Shown here piece by piece: positions 1-7,427 of a stretch of 49,142 bases of DNA. Under the pieces are notes generated by a model that saw only the letters and a list, made by a program, of their open reading frames with translations, was not told the origin of the DNA and did not search any database. This DNA is from CBDCUE01 sp965222515. Lineage in GTDB: Bacteria; Pseudomonadota; Alphaproteobacteria; Rickettsiales; JABIRX01. Where the stretch lies: contig CBDCUE010000013.1 in assembly GCA_965222515.1 (NCBI GenBank), positions 1 to 49,142 on the forward strand. The letters run 5' to 3'. A program made the position numbers and the translations under genes. How positions within the stretch are numbered: the stretch's first letter is position 1; the number at the start of each line of letters is the position of its first letter.

Positions 1-436
1 GATAAGAAACAACCCTTTCTTTAGTTAGTTTTTTGAATTTATTATTAAGTTTTAAATAAAAAAACTCCTCTTTGTTTTTACCACAATCAATCAAAATATT
101 AATGTTTTTTTGTTTGATATTTTTTACATAAATAGCATATAACATAAAACTAGATATTGATAAAACTTTAATATTCTTATGCACTAACATCAATCCTTTT
201 ATTAAAGCAATGGCAACCCTAATACCTGTCCAGCTTCCAGGTCCCACAATGCAATATATTTGATTGATATCTTTTGTTTCTAAATCTGAATCTTTTAACA
301 ATTCTTTTAATTCATAAGCTAAATTTTCTGCCTGCTTATTTAAAATAATGTTTTTTTTAAGATAAATTTTTTTATCTTGTTTTTTTAATGCTAAATTTAC
401 TACACTAAAAGAAGTATCTATAATTATTTCATTCAT
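1..436 (-). CDS. tsaB: TsaB, tRNA threonylcarbamoyladenosine (t6A) biosynthesis protein, 3' end cut off
   Basis: The reading frame starts at an ATG at 436 and runs without a stop off the left edge, giving about 145 residues, so the C-terminal part is outside the window. The start reads MNEIIIDTSFSVVNLALKK, matching the N-terminal ASKHA fold of TsaB, and residues 65-73 read GPGSWTGIR, the family's GPGSFTGLR signature. TsaB is an inactive scaffold paralogue of TsaD and is needed with TsaC, TsaD and TsaE to make t6A37 on ANN-decoding tRNAs. It is likely cytoplasmic. A tRNA gene lies just upstream on the other strand. Family assignment is firm; the missing end cannot be judged. Confidence 0.88.
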   Translation of the reverse strand, partial: MNEIIIDTSFSVVNLALKKQDKKIYLKKNIILNKQAENLAYELKELLKDSDLETKDINQIYCIVGPGSWTGIRVAIALIKGLMLVHKNIKVLSISSFMLYAIYVKNIKQKNINILIDCGKNKEEFFYLKLNNKFKKLTKERVVSY

Positions 437-506
437 TTTTGGTTTTTTTATTCACTTTTAATATTTAGTATTTATATTGCAAGCAATTAACTTTTTAAGA
501 TGTTGT

Positions 507-582
507 GGTTAGGTAGCTCAGTTGGTAGAGCAAAGGACTGAAAATCCTTGTGTCGGCGGTTCGAGCCCGCCTCTGACCACCA
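507..582 (+). tRNA. tRNA-Phe (GAA), CCA encoded
   Basis: The cloverleaf can be folded by eye. The acceptor arms are 507-513 (GGTTAGG) and 572-578 (TCTGACC) with G-U pairs. The anticodon loop is CTGAAAA with GAA, closed by AAGGA/TCCTT, and the T arm GGCGG/CCGCC closes a TTCGAGC loop. The discriminator base is A579 and CCA is encoded at 580-582. Confidence 0.97.
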
Positions 583-600
583 TCTTATAATATATTAAAA

Positions 601-1200
601 TTATATTTTCAAGAAATCCCTTTTCATTTTTTCTAAGGCAACAGCCCTATGTGATATTTCTTGCTTAATATCACTTGATAGTTCAGCAAAAGTTTTATCA
701 TAACCATTTGGTATAAAAATCGGATCATAGCCAAAACCCATATCTCCCTTTGGAGGAAATGTTATTTTTCCATTCACTCTACCCTCATAAATATAATTTT
801 TGCCATTTTTTAAATAAATAACTAAGATACAAATAAAATATCCCGTAACTTGGTTTAAATTTATTTTTCTATTTAACAATTCTTGCTTTATTTTTTTCAT
901 AGCAAACACAAAATTTTTATCTTTTCCTGCCCATCTTGCTGAATAAATACCTGGTTTATCATCTAACTGATCTACACATAAGCCAGAATCATCAGCAATT
1001 ACAGAACAATTAGTTTGTTTTGCATAAGATTCTGCTTTAATAATTGCATTTTCTTTAAAACTTTGACCTGTTTCTTCTGGTTCTATAACATTAAAATTCT
1101 TTGTTGAAATTGCTTTTATGTTATAATCTTTAAAAAATTCTGTAAATTCCTTGAATTTTCCTTGGTTACCAGTGGCAATTAACAGCTCTTCTATCTCCAT
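601..1200 (-). CDS. rdgB: RdgB/HAM1 family dITP/XTP pyrophosphatase
   Basis: This 199-residue protein hydrolyses non-canonical purine triphosphates (dITP, XTP) to monophosphates, keeping them out of DNA and RNA. The N-terminus shows the nucleotide-binding signature ATGNQGKFKEF (residues 9-19). ADDSGLCVD follows at 69-77, then GFGYDPIF and the C-terminal ISHRA motif, all in the order expected for the Ham1 fold. Length is normal for the family. The first ATG is used; no Shine-Dalgarno is visible upstream. It ends 18 bases from tRNA-Phe and its start faces tRNA-Arg, so it is probably transcribed alone. Housekeeping gene with no visible oddity. Confidence 0.95.
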   Translation of the reverse strand: MEIEELLIATGNQGKFKEFTEFFKDYNIKAISTKNFNVIEPEETGQSFKENAIIKAESYAKQTNCSVIADDSGLCVDQLDDKPGIYSARWAGKDKNFVFAMKKIKQELLNRKINLNQVTGYFICILVIYLKNGKNYIYEGRVNGKITFPPKGDMGFGYDPIFIPNGYDKTFAELSSDIKQEISHRAVALEKMKRDFLKI

Positions 1201-1284
1201 TTTTTAAATTATTATTTAGTTTTTTAATAAAAAACTTGATTATAATGGTTATTTTGCTTATAAAAAAGAAAAAAATCTTATTTT

Positions 1285-1361
1285 GTGCCCGTAGCTCAGC
1301 TGGATAGAGCAACAGCCTTCTAAGCTGTGGGTCAGAGGTTCAAATCCTCTCGGGCACACCA
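1285..1361 (+). tRNA. tRNA-Arg (TCT), CCA encoded
   Basis: The acceptor stem GTGCCCG (1285-1291) pairs perfectly with CGGGCAC (1351-1357). The anticodon loop CTTCTAA carries TCT and is closed by ACAGC/GCTGT. The discriminator is A1358 and CCA is encoded at 1359-1361. It reads AGA, the main arginine codon expected in so AT-rich a genome. A prepilin-like gene starts only 16 bases after the CCA end, so the two may share a transcript. Confidence 0.97.
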
Positions 1362-1377
1362 CTTTTTCTTATATCAA

Positions 1378-2133
1378 ATGCAAAAAGAGTCTTTTAAAAC
1401 AAATAGTGCATTTTCTTTAATAGAATTATCTATTGTAATTATCGCCATAGCTCTTTTAATTACCATTGTTTCTCAAGGAGCAAAATTGGTAGAACAAAGC
1501 AAATTAATAAAATTAACAGAAGAAATAAGTAGTATAAAATCTTCTATTTCTCAATTTACTAAATTATATCAAGCTCTTCCTGGAGATTATACCAATGCTT
1601 CTAGACTGGATAATAATTGCAAAAGCGGTAATGGTAATGGAGTAATAGACAGCACAGAAAACAATGCTTTTGCTCATTTATATCTTGCTGATATTCTACT
1701 ATCTAAACCACTAGATAGCTTTGCCCAAATATCAAATGATATATGCAATAATGGCATATATTATCCTTCAAATATTTTTAAAAAAGGAAAACAAAAATTA
1801 GCTTTTTACCTAAAAAGTTTAAACAGCTATAATAATGGCAATCATCCATATTTTACTAATAGTTTTGGCAGTAAAAAGCTTGCTAGAAGCTTTATTGTAT
1901 TAGCAAAAATATCAAAATTTAGGATTGATGAAAATGACAAAATATTGACATCTTTGCAGGCAAAGATTATAGATGATAAAATTGATGATGGAAGCCCTAA
2001 TAATGGCTTTGTAACTGCTCTTGATGATGTTGGTAACAATTGTGTTTCTGGTGATTCTGAGTCAATAGAAACTCATTATAAAAGCTCTGATGGCGATCAA
2101 TTAACCTGCAGAATAATAATAAGATTTAAATAA
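1378..2133 (+). CDS. Prepilin-like (type IV pilin / type II pseudopilin) protein
   Basis: The frame is open into tRNA-Arg, but the sensible start is the ATG at 1378, giving 251 residues. The N-terminus is a short leader ending in Ala, then FSLIELSIVIIAIALL, the class III prepilin signal with the conserved Glu at +5 and a hydrophobic helix. A PilD-type peptidase would cut before the Phe. The rest contains LPGDYTNAS, a Cys- and Gly/Asn-rich turn (NCKSGNGNGVID) that could bind calcium, and IDDKIDDGSPNNG, ending in CRIIIRFK. The same landmarks occur in the protein at 47709-48431, so the two are paralogues. No pilus assembly gene lies in the window. Likely a minor pilin or secretion pseudopilin; the exact role is unknown. 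Confidence 0.75.
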   Translation: MQKESFKTNSAFSLIELSIVIIAIALLITIVSQGAKLVEQSKLIKLTEEISSIKSSISQFTKLYQALPGDYTNASRLDNNCKSGNGNGVIDSTENNAFAHLYLADILLSKPLDSFAQISNDICNNGIYYPSNIFKKGKQKLAFYLKSLNSYNNGNHPYFTNSFGSKKLARSFIVLAKISKFRIDENDKILTSLQAKIIDDKIDDGSPNNGFVTALDDVGNNCVSGDSESIETHYKSSDGDQLTCRIIIRFK

Positions 2134-2143
2134 AAAAATAAAA

Positions 2144-2689
2144 ATGAGTAAAATGCAAAAACAACCAAAATATAAAAACTGGAGTTTTATTTCTTTAATA
2201 GTTACAATTTTTAACATTGGTAGAAGCCCCTTTGCCCCTGGAACTTTAGGATCATTAGTTGCAGCAATAGAATTTACAATATATATTTCCCTATTAACAA
2301 GAGGCTTTATTGTTTATTACGAATATCTTGCTTTTGTAATGTTTCTTGCCTTTGTAACAGTTCATTTATATGTAGAAGGAAACAACAAAAAAGACCCTCA
2401 AGAAGTAATTATTGATGAATATGTAGGTCAATATATAGCTCAATTATTCAGTGTTCACTTCTTAATCTTGGTATGGCCAGAATTAACTACAACTTTTTTC
2501 TATTTTGTAATTGCCGTTTCTTTTATATTATTTAGAGTTTTTGATATAGCCAAACCATCTTTAGTTGGTTATTGTGATAAAAACATCAAAGGAGCGATAG
2601 GAGTTATGCTAGATGATATAGTTGCAGGCTTTTTCTCCGCCATTTTAACTATTATTACTTTTGTCATTTATGTTTCAATTATTTCTTAA
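2144..2689 (+). CDS. pgpA: Phosphatidylglycerophosphatase A
   Basis: This 181-residue inner-membrane protein belongs to the PgpA family, which removes phosphate from phosphatidylglycerophosphate to give phosphatidylglycerol. The signature RSPFAPGTLGSL lies near residue 30, and VIIDEYVGQYIA follows in the first half, matching the conserved acidic and glycine motif. Several hydrophobic segments span the protein, and DIAKPSLVGYCDKN is the conserved later loop. The start is 10 bases after the prepilin stop, and its 3' end overlaps the next gene by 29 bases, suggesting a co-transcribed group. Confidence 0.92.
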   Translation: MSKMQKQPKYKNWSFISLIVTIFNIGRSPFAPGTLGSLVAAIEFTIYISLLTRGFIVYYEYLAFVMFLAFVTVHLYVEGNNKKDPQEVIIDEYVGQYIAQLFSVHFLILVWPELTTTFFYFVIAVSFILFRVFDIAKPSLVGYCDKNIKGAIGVMLDDIVAGFFSAILTIITFVIYVSIIS

Positions 2690-3167
2690 ATTACAAATTA
2701 ATCTTTTAGCAAAAAAACTTACAAAGATTGCCATAGAAAAACAAAAAACTATCTCTGTTTGTGAATCTTGCACAGGAGGATTGCTTGCTAGTTACCTTAC
2801 TAAATATTCTGGTTCCTCAAAATTCTTTTTAGGAGGAATTATTGTTTATTCTAATCAAGTAAAAGAAAAAAATCTTAACATTTCAAAAGAAATTTTAAAT
2901 AAATATGGTGCAGTAAGTAAAGAAACTGCAGAAAAAATGTCCCAAAATAGCAAAAAACTTTTTTCAAGCGATTATTGCCTAGCTATAACAGGAATAGCAG
3001 GCCCTTCAAGAGATAACAGCAACAAAAAAGTAGGTTTAGTATATATTTCTTTAGCAAACAACACCACAAAACATAATTTTTCTGGTAGAAGAAATATAAT
3101 AAGACTTAAATCTGTATTAACTTCCTTGCAATTATTATTTTTAGAATTGCTAATCAAAGGAGATTAG
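2661..3167 (+). CDS. pncC: CinA C-terminal domain nicotinamide-nucleotide amidase
   Basis: This 168-residue stand-alone CinA C-terminal domain deamidates nicotinamide mononucleotide to nicotinate mononucleotide in pyridine nucleotide salvage. Visible signatures are SVCESCTGGLLAS, then GGIIVYSN, LAITGIAGPS and the final KVGLVYIS strand, all typical of PncC/YgaD. The length is that of the one-domain form; the N-terminal molybdopterin-like domain of full CinA is absent. The start overlaps the end of pgpA by 29 bases, and this pairing is also seen in other alphaproteobacteria. A start slightly downstream cannot be excluded. A hairpin and a terminator follow. Confidence 0.92.
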   Translation: MSFMFQLFLKLQINLLAKKLTKIAIEKQKTISVCESCTGGLLASYLTKYSGSSKFFLGGIIVYSNQVKEKNLNISKEILNKYGAVSKETAEKMSQNSKKLFSSDYCLAITGIAGPSRDNSNKKVGLVYISLANNTTKHNFSGRRNIIRLKSVLTSLQLLFLELLIKGD

Positions 3168-3170
3168 AAA

Positions 3171-3243
3171 TCAAAGGAGTAAAATCTAACTTCTGTTTTT
3201 TAATAGAAATAAAAAAGGACAAAAGTTAAACTTGCTCCTTTGA
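3171..3243. repeat. Long imperfect stem-loop
   Basis: TCAAAGGAG at 3171-3179 is matched by CTCCTTTGA at 3235-3243. Inside, TAACTT (3187-3192) pairs with AAGTTA (3223-3228), with an A/T-rich interior. The left arm is also repeated directly at 3154-3162, inside the end of pncC. It may be part of the 3' end of the pncC transcript or a small palindromic repeat. Confidence 0.5.
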
Positions 3244-3271
3244 CCGCTAATTAGTCGTCCCTAAAAAACTA

Positions 3272-3301
3272 TAAAAAGCCTTGCAGTATAAGGTTTTTTT
3301 T
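3272..3301 (+). terminator. Rho-independent terminator after pncC
   Basis: A short stem with CCTT/AAGG at its core, extended by A-T pairs (AAAAGCCTT and AAGGTTTT with one mismatch), is followed directly by a run of eight T. It lies about 110 bases after the pncC stop and would end the prepilin-pgpA-pncC transcript. Confidence 0.6.
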
Positions 3302-3415
3302 GTATAATTTGCATAGTAAAAACACAAGCTTTTTACCAATAACTCTTAAAACCTTGCAAAAATGTTACACAAAACTCACCAAACAGGAAATGATATGGAT
3401 ATGTTCAGAAATGAA

Positions 3416-3619
3416 TTAGTAAATAGTCGCACCTAAATTATTATTTAGAAAATCAGTATTTTTAAATAATTCATTTAAAAGTTCAGAAGAAGTTGTTGTG
3501 ATATGCCCTTTAGGAATGTTAGATTTCAATGTTTCTTTTTGCTGGTTTGTTAAGTTATATTTTATTACTATAGCAGTAATTGTATCCTCTAAAGAACTTT
3601 TTTTGTTTATCTGAATCAC
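3416..3619 (-). CDS. Hypothetical protein, 67 residues, doubtful
   Basis: I do not recognise this ORF. It needs a GTG start at 3619, has no ribosome binding site, and lies in a 650-base stretch that is otherwise non-coding. The protein is hydrophilic, with a KYNLTNQQKETLKSNI segment that looks helical and a C-terminal ELLNELFKNTDFLNNNLG segment. It could be the tail of a decayed larger gene or a chance ORF. The flanks 3302-3415 and 3620-3775 show no other gene. Confidence 0.25.
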   Translation of the reverse strand: MIQINKKSSLEDTITAIVIKYNLTNQQKETLKSNIPKGHITTTSSELLNELFKNTDFLNNNLGATIY

Positions 3620-3775
3620 TTATTGTACTATTTTCCAACTCCCTTGATATGATTTATGCTAGTTTAAATCTGTTATTCTATAAAAAATATCTTAATCTTA
3701 ACTTTTATCTATAGTTATGTTGCAGTGCCTAATAATTTATGTAGGGTGTTATGACAAAACAAGGTATGTTTTTGG

Positions 3776-3806
3776 ATTATAAAGTAGCATAGAACCACTT
3801 TATAAT
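3776..3806 (-). terminator. Perfect 10-bp hairpin after the exonuclease gene
   Basis: ATTATAAAGT (3776-3785) and ACTTTATAAT (3797-3806) form a perfect 10-bp stem with an 11-base loop. It lies 14 bases beyond the stop of the minus-strand exonuclease gene. There is no strong T run after it on the minus strand, so it may serve as an RNA 3'-end stabiliser rather than a classical terminator. Confidence 0.45.
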
Positions 3807-3820
3807 ACTATTTAAACTTT

Positions 3821-4663
3821 CTAATCTTCTTTTTTTTCCTCCTCCTCTTTTTCACCTTCAAGTTCCTGCCATTTATTAAGAAATGCCTTAAAATGAATTT
3901 TATCTTTATTTTCTTCCAAAAAATCTTTTATTTGTTTTATAGCAGAATCATAAGAATCATTGCTGATTATTGAATTATGAAGGGCATAGCTTAAATATAC
4001 TAAATATGTATTTAATACATCTGTTTCACAATAATCTCTAATTTCGTTTAGCTTTTTCTTTTTATAAAGATCATAAACTGTTGAGCCATCAATATCTAAC
4101 TTTCCTGGATAATTAAAAACTGCACAAGCTTCATTTAATTTTAATCTTCCTGATGCATAAAAATCTGTTAGGGTCTCGTGCAAATCAGTGTGCCAATCCT
4201 TGCTATATCTACAACCATAACCATTCCATTTATCGCCTAATTTATAAATATTAGTTTTAATATTATATTTCATCGCACGATATTTCAAAACTGGAATATC
4301 AAAGGCTCGGCCATTAAAAGACACTAATCTTGGTTTTTTATTTTCCATATATTTAAAAAAGCTCTCCACTAATTCTTTTTCGCTAGATTCAATTGTTCCC
4401 CCACTTCTTAAAGTTTTTAAAGTTAGTTTTTCTTCTTCAAAACTATGCTCTATGGCTATTTCTGCATAGGAAATTGCTACTATTTTATGAAAAGCTACTT
4501 TTAAGAAAACTTCGTCAGCTGGTTTATCTGGATTATGATATTTTGCAATTTCTTGATGAACTTTTTTATCTATTGTTTTTTTAGGTAAATTTAATAAACT
4601 TTTAGCAGATTCAATATCTGGAATTGTTTCAATATCAAAAACAAAAATGTTGGAATTAATCAT
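3821..4663 (-). CDS. Predicted 3'-5' exonuclease of the PolB-exonuclease-like family
   Basis: This 280-residue protein has the DEDDy exonuclease layout. VFDIETIPD at residues 8-16 supplies the first two acidic residues (D10, E12). SFNGRAFDIPVLKYR supplies Exo II, and YCETDVLNTYL near residue 220 supplies the tyrosine and aspartate of Exo III. The DIETIP and YCETD forms are diagnostic of the stand-alone family related to the proofreading domain of family B polymerases. The C-terminus is a Glu/Lys-rich tail. Substrate and pathway are not established for this family; a DNA repair or processing role is inferred. It is divergent from the protease gene at 4710. Confidence 0.85.
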   Translation of the reverse strand: MINSNIFVFDIETIPDIESAKSLLNLPKKTIDKKVHQEIAKYHNPDKPADEVFLKVAFHKIVAISYAEIAIEHSFEEEKLTLKTLRSGGTIESSEKELVESFFKYMENKKPRLVSFNGRAFDIPVLKYRAMKYNIKTNIYKLGDKWNGYGCRYSKDWHTDLHETLTDFYASGRLKLNEACAVFNYPGKLDIDGSTVYDLYKKKKLNEIRDYCETDVLNTYLVYLSYALHNSIISNDSYDSAIKQIKDFLEENKDKIHFKAFLNKWQELEGEKEEEEKKED

Positions 4664-4709
4664 TATTTAGTATAATTTATATTACTGATACAACAAAATA
4701 TAATTATAT

Positions 4710-6023
4710 ATGAAGAAAATACAATTTTTTTTATTAATATCTTTGTTATTATTTTCTGCTACTCCAAGTTATGCATTAAATATTATTAGAGATTTACAAA
4801 CAGAAAATTTTTTAAATAAAGTTTTTAAACCAGTATTTAAAGCAGCTAACCTAGAAAATCAAATTGATATTTATATTATTAGAGATGGAGGAATTAATGC
4901 TTTTGTAGCAGGAGGTAAAAATATTTTTATCAATACAGGCACAATTTTACAATCTTCAGATCCATTAGGATTAATTGGAGTGGTAGCTCATGAAACAGGA
5001 CATATTGCAGGAGGTCATCTTGCAAGACAATCAGCTGATATTGAAAGAATAAAAAAACAAACAGCTTTGGGATTATTGCTAGGAGTAGCAACTGCTAGCT
5101 TTGGTAATGTTGATGCTGGATATGCAGTTATATTAGGTAGTTCTCATATTGCACAAAGAAGTTTTTTTAGTTTTGCTAAAAAACACGAAGATTCAGCGGA
5201 TGAAGCAGCTTTGCGATATTTAGATAAGGCTCAACTATCTTCTCAAGGATTATATGATTTTTTTAGTTATATTAAAGAAAATGAAAAACTTTATTATGAT
5301 GAAATCAATCCTTACACGAGAACTCACCCTTTAACAAAATTTCGTTTATCAAGAATTAATTCTCATTTAAAAACCTCACCTTATACAAAATCATCTTTAG
5401 ATGATAAAACAATAAAGGAGTGGAGAATTATTCAGGCTAAATTAGATGCATATCTTAATAGTCCTAAAGATATTTTAAAAAAATATAAATTTTTGCATAA
5501 AGATTCTCATTTAATAGCAAATATTATTGCTAATTATAAATTGGGGAAAATCAAAAAATCTCTATCATTATTCAAAAAGGTAAAAGGTAAAAACAATCCT
5601 TATATTTTAGAATTAAAAGCTCAAATCCTATATGAAAATGGCAATTTTTTACAAGCTAAAAGAATATTATTAAAATTAGACAAACAATTTATTAATGAAA
5701 TATTAATCACTGTGCAATTAGCTCAATTAGTTTTGAATAGCAAAGATCAAAAATATTATCAAACAATGATAGAAAAATTAAATCTAACCATACATAAAAC
5801 TAAACAACCTTATATAATATCTTGGAATTTACTTGCAGAATTATATAGTAAAACAGGAAATAAATTTTTATCCTTTCTATCATTAGCAGAGGCAAAATAT
5901 TATTTAGGAGATTATCAAAAAGCAATTTTTTATGCTAAAAAAGCAAAAAAAATAGGTAAAGGAGATAAGAAAAAACTTTATAGAATCAATGATATCATAA
6001 AATCTTCTAAGAAAAAAATATGA
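4710..6023 (+). CDS. BepA-like M48 metalloprotease with TPR-type C-terminus
   Basis: The 437-residue product begins with a signal peptide (MKKIQFFLLISLLLFSATPSY, cleavage near residue 22). The zinc site HETGH is at residues 94-98, and the third ligand lies in the downstream SADEAALRYLDKA helix. From about residue 240 the protein is helical and repeat-like (LKAQILYENGNFLQAKRILL, then LAELYSKTGNKFLSFLSLAEA), as in the TPR domain of BepA/YfgC. Such proteins act in the periplasm in quality control of outer membrane proteins and LPS assembly. The stop overlaps the hemH start as ATGA, so the two are translationally coupled. Confidence 0.9.
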   Translation: MKKIQFFLLISLLLFSATPSYALNIIRDLQTENFLNKVFKPVFKAANLENQIDIYIIRDGGINAFVAGGKNIFINTGTILQSSDPLGLIGVVAHETGHIAGGHLARQSADIERIKKQTALGLLLGVATASFGNVDAGYAVILGSSHIAQRSFFSFAKKHEDSADEAALRYLDKAQLSSQGLYDFFSYIKENEKLYYDEINPYTRTHPLTKFRLSRINSHLKTSPYTKSSLDDKTIKEWRIIQAKLDAYLNSPKDILKKYKFLHKDSHLIANIIANYKLGKIKKSLSLFKKVKGKNNPYILELKAQILYENGNFLQAKRILLKLDKQFINEILITVQLAQLVLNSKDQKYYQTMIEKLNLTIHKTKQPYIISWNLLAELYSKTGNKFLSFLSLAEAKYYLGDYQKAIFYAKKAKKIGKGDKKKLYRINDIIKSSKKKI

Positions 6024-7051
6024 TAAAAACAACACCAACTTCAAAAAAAACGGCGGTTATTTTATTTAATTTGGGGGGGCCTGATAAATTATCTGCTACA
6101 AAAAAATTTTTGTTTAATTTATTTAATGATAAAGCAATTATTAATTTGCCCTTTTTTTTTAGGTATTTTTTGGCAAAATATATTTCTAAAAAAAGAGAGA
6201 AATTTTCTCAAGAGATTTATAAAAATATGGGTGGTAAATCCACTATTTTGGAGCAAAGTAATAAGCAAGCTGAATTATTAGAGAAAGAATTAAATAAAGA
6301 AAATTCTTATCAAGTTTTTGTTTCAATGAGATATTGGCATCCTTTTTCTAGTGAAATTATAAAAGAAATAAAAAATTTTGATGAACTAATTTTACTTCCC
6401 CTATATCCTCAATATTCAACTACTACAACTTCATCATCTTTTAATGACTGGCAAAAACAAGCTAAAAAACATAATATAAACATCCCAACTAAGAAAATTT
6501 GTTGCTATCCAAAAGAAAAAAATTTTATTAAAGCTCATTGTGAACTAATCAATTTTGCAATAAAAAAAATAAAAAATCTATCTGATTATAGAATTTTATT
6601 TTCTGCTCATTCTTTACCAGAGAAAATTATAAAAAAAGGAGATCCTTATCAATGGCAAATCACAGAAACTGCCCAGAGCATTATGGCTAATTTAAAAAAT
6701 AATATTGATTTTCAAATATGCTATCAAAGCAAAATTGGCAGATTAAAATGGCTAGAACCAAGCATAGAATCTGCTCTAAAAAAAGCCGCTAACGATAAGA
6801 AAAATATAATTTTAGTTCCTATTAGCTTTGTTTCAGAACATTCTGAGACTTTAGTAGAGTTAGATATTGAATATAAAAAAATAGTAGAAAATTTAGGCAT
6901 AAAAGATTATATCCGAATTTCTACTTTATCATATAATAAAAATTTTATTTCTGCCTTAGCATCATTATGTTTAAAAAAAGAAAATAAAGATAGTTTTTAC
7001 CAAGAAAAAACCTGCCCTAATCTTTTTACTAAATGTTGCAAATTAACTTAA
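6020..7051 (+). CDS. hemH: Ferrochelatase
   Basis: The 343-residue protein inserts Fe2+ into protoporphyrin IX, the last step of protoheme synthesis. Visible signatures are ILFNLGGPD (14-22), SMRYWHPF (102-109), LPLYPQYSTTTT (126-137), FSAHSLPEKI with the catalytic His at 197, and the late VPISFVSEHSETLVELD segment. The ATG overlaps the previous stop by four bases, so the start is well supported. The C-terminal tail has four cysteines (one in SLCLKK, one in KTCPN, two in TKCCK), reminiscent of the [2Fe-2S] tail of some ferrochelatases. Heme is needed for the cytochrome c1 encoded at the end of the window. Confidence 0.96.
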   Translation: MIKTTPTSKKTAVILFNLGGPDKLSATKKFLFNLFNDKAIINLPFFFRYFLAKYISKKREKFSQEIYKNMGGKSTILEQSNKQAELLEKELNKENSYQVFVSMRYWHPFSSEIIKEIKNFDELILLPLYPQYSTTTTSSSFNDWQKQAKKHNINIPTKKICCYPKEKNFIKAHCELINFAIKKIKNLSDYRILFSAHSLPEKIIKKGDPYQWQITETAQSIMANLKNNIDFQICYQSKIGRLKWLEPSIESALKKAANDKKNIILVPISFVSEHSETLVELDIEYKKIVENLGIKDYIRISTLSYNKNFISALASLCLKKENKDSFYQEKTCPNLFTKCCKLT

Positions 7052-7077
7052 ATTAAAAAATAAAGACAATAAAATTT

Positions 7078-7136
7078 ATAGCAAAGAAAAGGATAATTTT
7101 TGCCATAAATAATTTCTTTTTTTCTATTGCGACACA
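7078..7136. repeat. Copy of the dispersed CTGTG...AATAG motif (short paired form)
   Basis: The right end TTTTTTTCTATTGCGACACA (7117-7136) is nearly identical to the right end of the element at 41033-41231. The left part, ATAGCAAAGAAAAGGATAAT at 7078-7097, matches the inner left end of that element with one change near its start. Together they look like an internally deleted copy lying between convergent hemH and the dehydrogenase gene. Confidence 0.5.
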
Positions 7137-7251
7137 TATATGGGGTTCTAATGCAAGTAAAAAAATAAAAAAATAGTTGCACTTAATAAATCCCCTTATA
7201 CACTGAAATAGTTAGTTCTTTCCTAATAGGCTTTGCTAGTTTTCTATTACA

Positions 7252-7280
7252 TTGTCTGTTGGGGTAGTTTTTGATATAAT
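7252..7280 (+). promoter_or_regulatory. Sigma-70 type promoter of a predicted small RNA
   Basis: TTGTCT at 7252-7257 and TATAAT at 7275-7280 are separated by exactly 17 bases, and no protein-coding gene begins downstream on this strand. Transcription would start near 7287. Confidence 0.5.
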
Positions 7281-7286
7281 ATGAGT

Positions 7287-7408
7287 AATAAAGTGGAGTT
7301 TAAAAATTCTAAACAGCTTCTTTTTTTAGCTGATTATTTATTAAAAATTAATAAGAATTTCTGCCCTTGCTATGGGTTATCCCTCTCTTTTTTAGAGAGG
7401 GGTATTTT
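7287..7408 (+). ncRNA. Predicted small RNA, about 120 nt, unidentified
   Basis: The segment runs from a promoter to a strong terminator between two convergent genes and encodes no ORF. It can form GTTTA/TAAAC (7298-7314), CAGCT/AGCTG (7314-7332), an A/T-rich TTATT/AATAA hairpin and the terminator stem. I looked for 4.5S, 6S and tmRNA landmarks and did not see them. It could also simply be a stretch with a chance promoter in front of the hemH terminator. Confidence 0.38.
7381..7408 (+). terminator. Strong rho-independent terminator
   Basis: CCCTCTCT (7381-7388) pairs perfectly with AGAGAGGG (7394-7401) around a T-rich loop, followed by GTATTTTTG. It is one of the few GC-rich hairpins in the window and would stop hemH read-through and the predicted small RNA. 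On the other strand it lies 20-50 bases after the dehydrogenase gene and could serve there too. Confidence 0.75.
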
Positions 7409-7427
7409 TGTAATCTTTCTCTCTTCT

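Noticed and set aside
1327..1377. Longer start for the prepilin-like gene inside tRNA-Arg
   Set aside because: It would translate the tRNA gene and add residues before the prepilin leader; the ATG at 1378 gives a normal leader.
3302..3820. Origin of replication or tRNA in the AT-rich gap
   Set aside because: No DnaA boxes in cluster and no cloverleaf could be seen.
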